A stretch of 16,466 nt of DNA from JAEZRQ01 sp049294415. GTDB taxonomy: Bacteria > Patescibacteriota > Patescibacteriia > Patescibacteriales > UBA12465. Below the pieces are notes generated by a model. It saw only the letters and a list, made by a program, of their open reading frames with translations. It was not told the origin of the DNA and did not search any database. This document shows positions 14,276-16,466 of the stretch, piece after piece; the stretch's first letter is position 1, and each line of letters begins with the position of its first letter. Made by a program: the position numbers and the translations under genes. Where the stretch lies: the NCBI GenBank assembly GCA_049294415.1, contig JBAQCS010000008.1:1-16466 (forward strand), in the 5' to 3' direction.

Positions 14276-14890
14276 TTATTTATTAAATTGCTTAGTTTTA
14301 AAAACAAAGTTATCGGTAGTCTGTTCTTCGCTCAATAGGATTAAACCAGTATTACCAAAATGAAAATCAGTTAAAACTTTCTCCCAAGATAAGTTGTAAT
14401 AGGCAGCATAAATCATCTTACCAATATCACCATGACTAACTAATAATATTTTTCCAGTTTGATGTTTAGCTTTAATTATATCTAATATTTTCTGACCTCT
14501 AACTATTAAATCTGGAAAAGTTTCAGCACCATCTGGTGACAAAAAATAAGTAATAATTTCAGCCTGAATTATATCAGGTGCACACATTTTTTTAATATCA
14601 GTAATTTTCTGCCCGGTCATCACACCAAAGTCTCTTTCAATTAATTCCGGTAAAATAATTGGGTTAGATAAATTTAAAGCACTAGTAACTGTTAAGGCGG
14701 TCTCTTGGGCACGAATTAAAGGCGAACTATAAACTGCGTCAAAAGTCAGCCCAGCCTCTTTAATAAAATTGGCTAGTGAAGTAGCTTGTTCTAACCCTAA
14801 AGCAGTCAGTGGCCTATTGCGATGACCATTTAAGATGCCTTGGGCGTTATCTTCATCTTGTCCGTGACGAGCTAAATAAATACTTAACAT
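14276..14890 (-). CDS. Histidine phosphatase superfamily protein (phosphoglycerate-mutase-like)
   Basis: 204-aa cytoplasmic enzyme of the RHG branch. The catalytic motif ARHGQDEDN gives Arg8-His9-Gly10. The family's SSPLIRAQETA (about 55-65) supplies the phosphate-binding Arg, Glu85 in LIERDFG is the likely proton donor, and the second catalytic His is His153 in LLVSHGDIGK. The length suits a cofactor-dependent phosphatase (CobC/GpmB-like) more than glycolytic GpmA, which has a longer insert. The substrate cannot be named. It is the first gene of a two-gene unit with the phosphoribosyltransferase-like gene. Confidence 0.9.
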   Translation of the reverse strand: MLSIYLARHGQDEDNAQGILNGHRNRPLTALGLEQATSLANFIKEAGLTFDAVYSSPLIRAQETALTVTSALNLSNPIILPELIERDFGVMTGQKITDIKKMCAPDIIQAEIITYFLSPDGAETFPDLIVRGQKILDIIKAKHQTGKILLVSHGDIGKMIYAAYYNLSWEKVLTDFHFGNTGLILLSEEQTTDNFVFKTKQFNK

Positions 14891-14909
14891 AATATTATCT
14901 TATAAATCT

Positions 14910-14915
14910 ATTATA
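14910..14915 (-). promoter_or_regulatory. -10 box of the histidine-phosphatase operon
   Basis: Minus strand TATAAT, about 20 nt before ATG 14890. The matching -35 position falls in the upstream terminator and is poor (GTGGTT), so only the -10 is convincing. Confidence 0.4.
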
Positions 14916-14925
14916 ACTTAAACTT

Positions 14926-14957
14926 AAGAAAAAACCACCCTTTTGTAAGGATGGCTT
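14926..14957 (-). terminator. Intrinsic terminator of the 122-aa protein gene
   Basis: On the minus strand AAGCCATCC pairs with GGGTGGTT (one U-G pair) around TTACAAAA, followed by TTTTTTC. It starts about 20 nt after the stop at 14978. Confidence 0.85.
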
Positions 14958-14977
14958 TTTGTAAGGTTAGTAGCTAA

Positions 14978-15346
14978 TTAAGTAGCTGGTACTGTGTTTA
15001 AGTGCTTGAAATGTCTACGTGCCCAATCATCATCGATAAGCGATGTTCCGATGACCTGACCACCATAAACTTCCATAGCGATTCTTTTAACAATATCCGC
15101 TTTCAAGGAAACTTGCACCTCATCACCTTCTTTTTGAAGATTATAAGCGTGCTCATTACGCTCCCAAACGAAAAACTTTTGAGTAATCAATTCCCCTTTT
15201 TTGTCCAATTGAACAACAATAGATAATTTGTTTTCAACTAACAACGGTTCAGATATTGACCACTGTAATTTTTTTACCGCCAACTCTTTGTTAAGAACTA
15301 CTAACTGTTCACTAACTTTTTTCAAAATACTTCTTAATAACTCCAT
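14978..15346 (-). CDS. Hypothetical 122-aa protein with strong expression signals
   Basis: Unrecognised soluble protein. An N-terminal amphipathic helix (LLRSILKKVSEQLVVLNKEL) is followed by an alternating beta region (LVENKLSIVVQLDKKGELIT, FFVWERNEHAYNLQ, DEVQVSLKAD) and a C-terminal helix with DDDWARRHFKHL. There is no cysteine, signal or membrane segment. The gene stands alone between two terminators. It has a -35/-10 pair close to consensus and the clearest Shine-Dalgarno in the window, 10 nt before the ATG, so it is probably made in quantity. I cannot assign a function. Confidence 0.8.
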   Translation of the reverse strand: MELLRSILKKVSEQLVVLNKELAVKKLQWSISEPLLVENKLSIVVQLDKKGELITQKFFVWERNEHAYNLQKEGDEVQVSLKADIVKRIAMEVYGGQVIGTSLIDDDWARRHFKHLNTVPAT

Positions 15347-15356
15347 TTTTTAACGT

Positions 15357-15365
15357 CCTCCTTTT
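15357..15365 (-). promoter_or_regulatory. Strong Shine-Dalgarno of the 122-aa gene
   Basis: Minus strand AAAAGGAGG, 10 nt before ATG 15346. Most other starts here have no such site, so it fixes this start and marks the gene. Confidence 0.85.
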
Positions 15366-15382
15366 AACTTTGGTTCGCTTCT

Positions 15383-15411
15383 ATTTTAAACTTGGTTATT
15401 ATTCGTGTCAA
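15383..15411 (-). promoter_or_regulatory. Promoter of the 122-aa gene
   Basis: Minus strand perfect TTGACA (15411-15406), 17 nt, TAAAAT (15388-15383). Expected leader of about 30 nt, containing the Shine-Dalgarno. Confidence 0.8.
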
Positions 15412-15426
15412 GACTCCACTTTTATC

Positions 15427-15453
15427 AAAAAACCCTCTAAATTAGAGGGTTTT
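15427..15453 (-). terminator. Intrinsic terminator of ligA
   Basis: AAAACCCTCTAA (15429-15440) and TTAGAGGGTTTT (15442-15453) form a perfect stem with A/T tails on both sides. On the minus strand it lies 27 nt after the ligA stop and ends in a T-run. Confidence 0.92.
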
Positions 15454-15479
15454 CACCTTTATCACACTAAAGTAAAAAA

Positions 15480-16466
15480 TTACTTAATTAGAGCTAAAAA
15501 TTCTTCTTCACTAATCACTTTAATACCTAATTTTTTAGCTGACTCTAACTTACTGCCAGCTTCTTCACCAGCTACCACATAATCAGTATCTTTAACTACA
15601 CTATCTTTTACCTTACCACCTAAGGCAGTAATCTTAGTCTTGGCTTCACTGCGAGATAATGAAGATAACGATCCTGTTAAAACAAAAAGTTTACCAGCTA
15701 ATTTTTTATCCTGGGTAGAGGTGTCTTTAATCAACAATTCAATATTTTGTTTAGCAAATTTTTCTAAAACCTTTAGATTGTGGTGATCAGACCAGAATTC
15801 CACAATACTAGCAGCTACAATCGGACCAACATCTTCTAAATCAGTTAGGTCACTAAGTCCTAATTGACTAAAAGAAGTCACTAAATCATTAATTGATAGC
15901 TGGCTTTGGCCCTTAAAATTAGCACTAATTTTAGTAGCCAACATAGCGGCCGTTTCTTCCCCCACATGTCTAATACCTAGACCATAAATAAATTTAGCCA
16001 GTTCAATACTTCTCTTGTTATTAATTAATTTAATAACATTATCAGCTTTCTTTTCAGCAAAGCGTTCTAAACTTAATAAATCTGATTTTTTAATATCATA
16101 TAAATCAGCAGCGTCTTTAATTAAACCACTGGACATAAATTGTTCAATCAGTTTTGGTCCTAAACCATCAAAATCAGCCGCCCCCTTAGAAACAAAGTGA
16201 CTAATCTGTCTTAAACTCACGGCATAACATTTTTTATTAGTACAACGATAAGCTACTTCATCATTGGTCTGAGCTACTTCTCCTTCACACATCGGACATT
16301 TTTTAGGAGGATAAACTATTTTTTCTAAGCCATTACGAAGTCCAACCAAAACTTGAATAACTTTAGGAATAACATCACCAGAGCGTTCAATAATAACAGT
16401 ATCGCCTAATCTTAAATCCAAACGTTTAATTTCATCAAAATTATGAAGAGTTGAACGGCTAATAAT
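15480..16466 (-). CDS. ligA: NAD-dependent DNA ligase LigA, C-terminal part (cut by window edge)
   Basis: Seals nicks in replication and repair. The frame is open to 16466 and reads SRSTLHNFDEIKRLDLRLGD across the apparent start region, matching the LigA OB-fold motif, so the gene continues beyond the window (adenylation domain not seen). In order: the OB-fold with GDTVIIERSGDVIPKV; a four-cysteine zinc finger (CPMC and CTNKKC); helix-hairpin-helix repeats (GLGIRHVGEETA, LEDVGPIVAASIVEF); and a C-terminal BRCT domain (LAGKLFVLTGSLSSLSRSEA to the end). All expected C-terminal domains are present. A terminator follows the stop. Confidence 0.97.
   Translation of the reverse strand: MISRSTLHNFDEIKRLDLRLGDTVIIERSGDVIPKVIQVLVGLRNGLEKIVYPPKKCPMCEGEVAQTNDEVAYRCTNKKCYAVSLRQISHFVSKGAADFDGLGPKLIEQFMSSGLIKDAADLYDIKKSDLLSLERFAEKKADNVIKLINNKRSIELAKFIYGLGIRHVGEETAAMLATKISANFKGQSQLSINDLVTSFSQLGLSDLTDLEDVGPIVAASIVEFWSDHHNLKVLEKFAKQNIELLIKDTSTQDKKLAGKLFVLTGSLSSLSRSEAKTKITALGGKVKDSVVKDTDYVVAGEEAGSKLESAKKLGIKVISEEEFLALIK

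Noticed and set aside
15480..16421. Truncated ligA starting at a TTG at 16421
   Set aside because: The frame continues upstream with the conserved STLHN motif to the window edge, so the gene is cut by the window and not by mutation.
1..16466. tRNA, rRNA or insertion sequence
   Set aside because: I saw no tRNA cloverleaf, rRNA segment, transposase or terminal inverted repeat pair on either strand.

Overview
The window is about 16.5 kb of low-GC bacterial chromosome using the standard code (TGA is a normal stop, for example in pilO). Short, tightly packed genes, few Shine-Dalgarno sequences, a secretin-less type IV pilus set and several unrecognised small proteins suggest a Patescibacteria/CPR (Parcubacteria-like) genome. 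This assignment is inferred from gene content, not from a marker tree.

Layout. (1) 1-6276, minus strand: a type IV pilus operon transcribed pilM-pilN-pilO-small membrane protein-pilB-pilC, followed by a pilin gene with its own extended -10 promoter. (2) 6277-8349, plus strand: a divergent gene for a membrane-anchored beta-propeller, then comF, whose ATG directly abuts the U-tract of a strong terminator. (3) 8350-8659: no protein gene. Instead there are two tandem, paralogous small RNA genes, each with a near-perfect sigma70-type promoter, a shared three-helix fold and its own intrinsic terminator. (4) 8660-9139, minus strand: a small basic protein resembling BECR-fold nucleases, with a palindrome over its -35 box. 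(5) 9255-11298, plus strand: thrS under a T-box leader that appears to have a miniature Stem I with the ACC specifier in a hairpin loop. The ThrRS lacks the N-terminal TGS domain. (6) 11348-12842, plus strand: a three-gene operon of a membrane-anchored CPHC thioredoxin-like protein, a CPVC polytopic membrane protein and a helical protein of unknown function. (7) 12859-15346, minus strand: a hypothetical protein made of two diverged repeats, a phosphoribosyltransferase-like/histidine-phosphatase gene pair, and a small hypothetical gene with unusually strong expression signals. (8) 15480-16466: the C-terminal part of ligA, running off the window.

Working together: the pilus genes build a secretion/adhesion/DNA-uptake machine. 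ComF is a competence-type protein and could share that role. The exported redox pair could serve disulfides such as the cysteine pair in the pilin. The most promising undescribed elements are the tandem structured RNAs at 8361-8652 and the compact T-box at 9288-9487.
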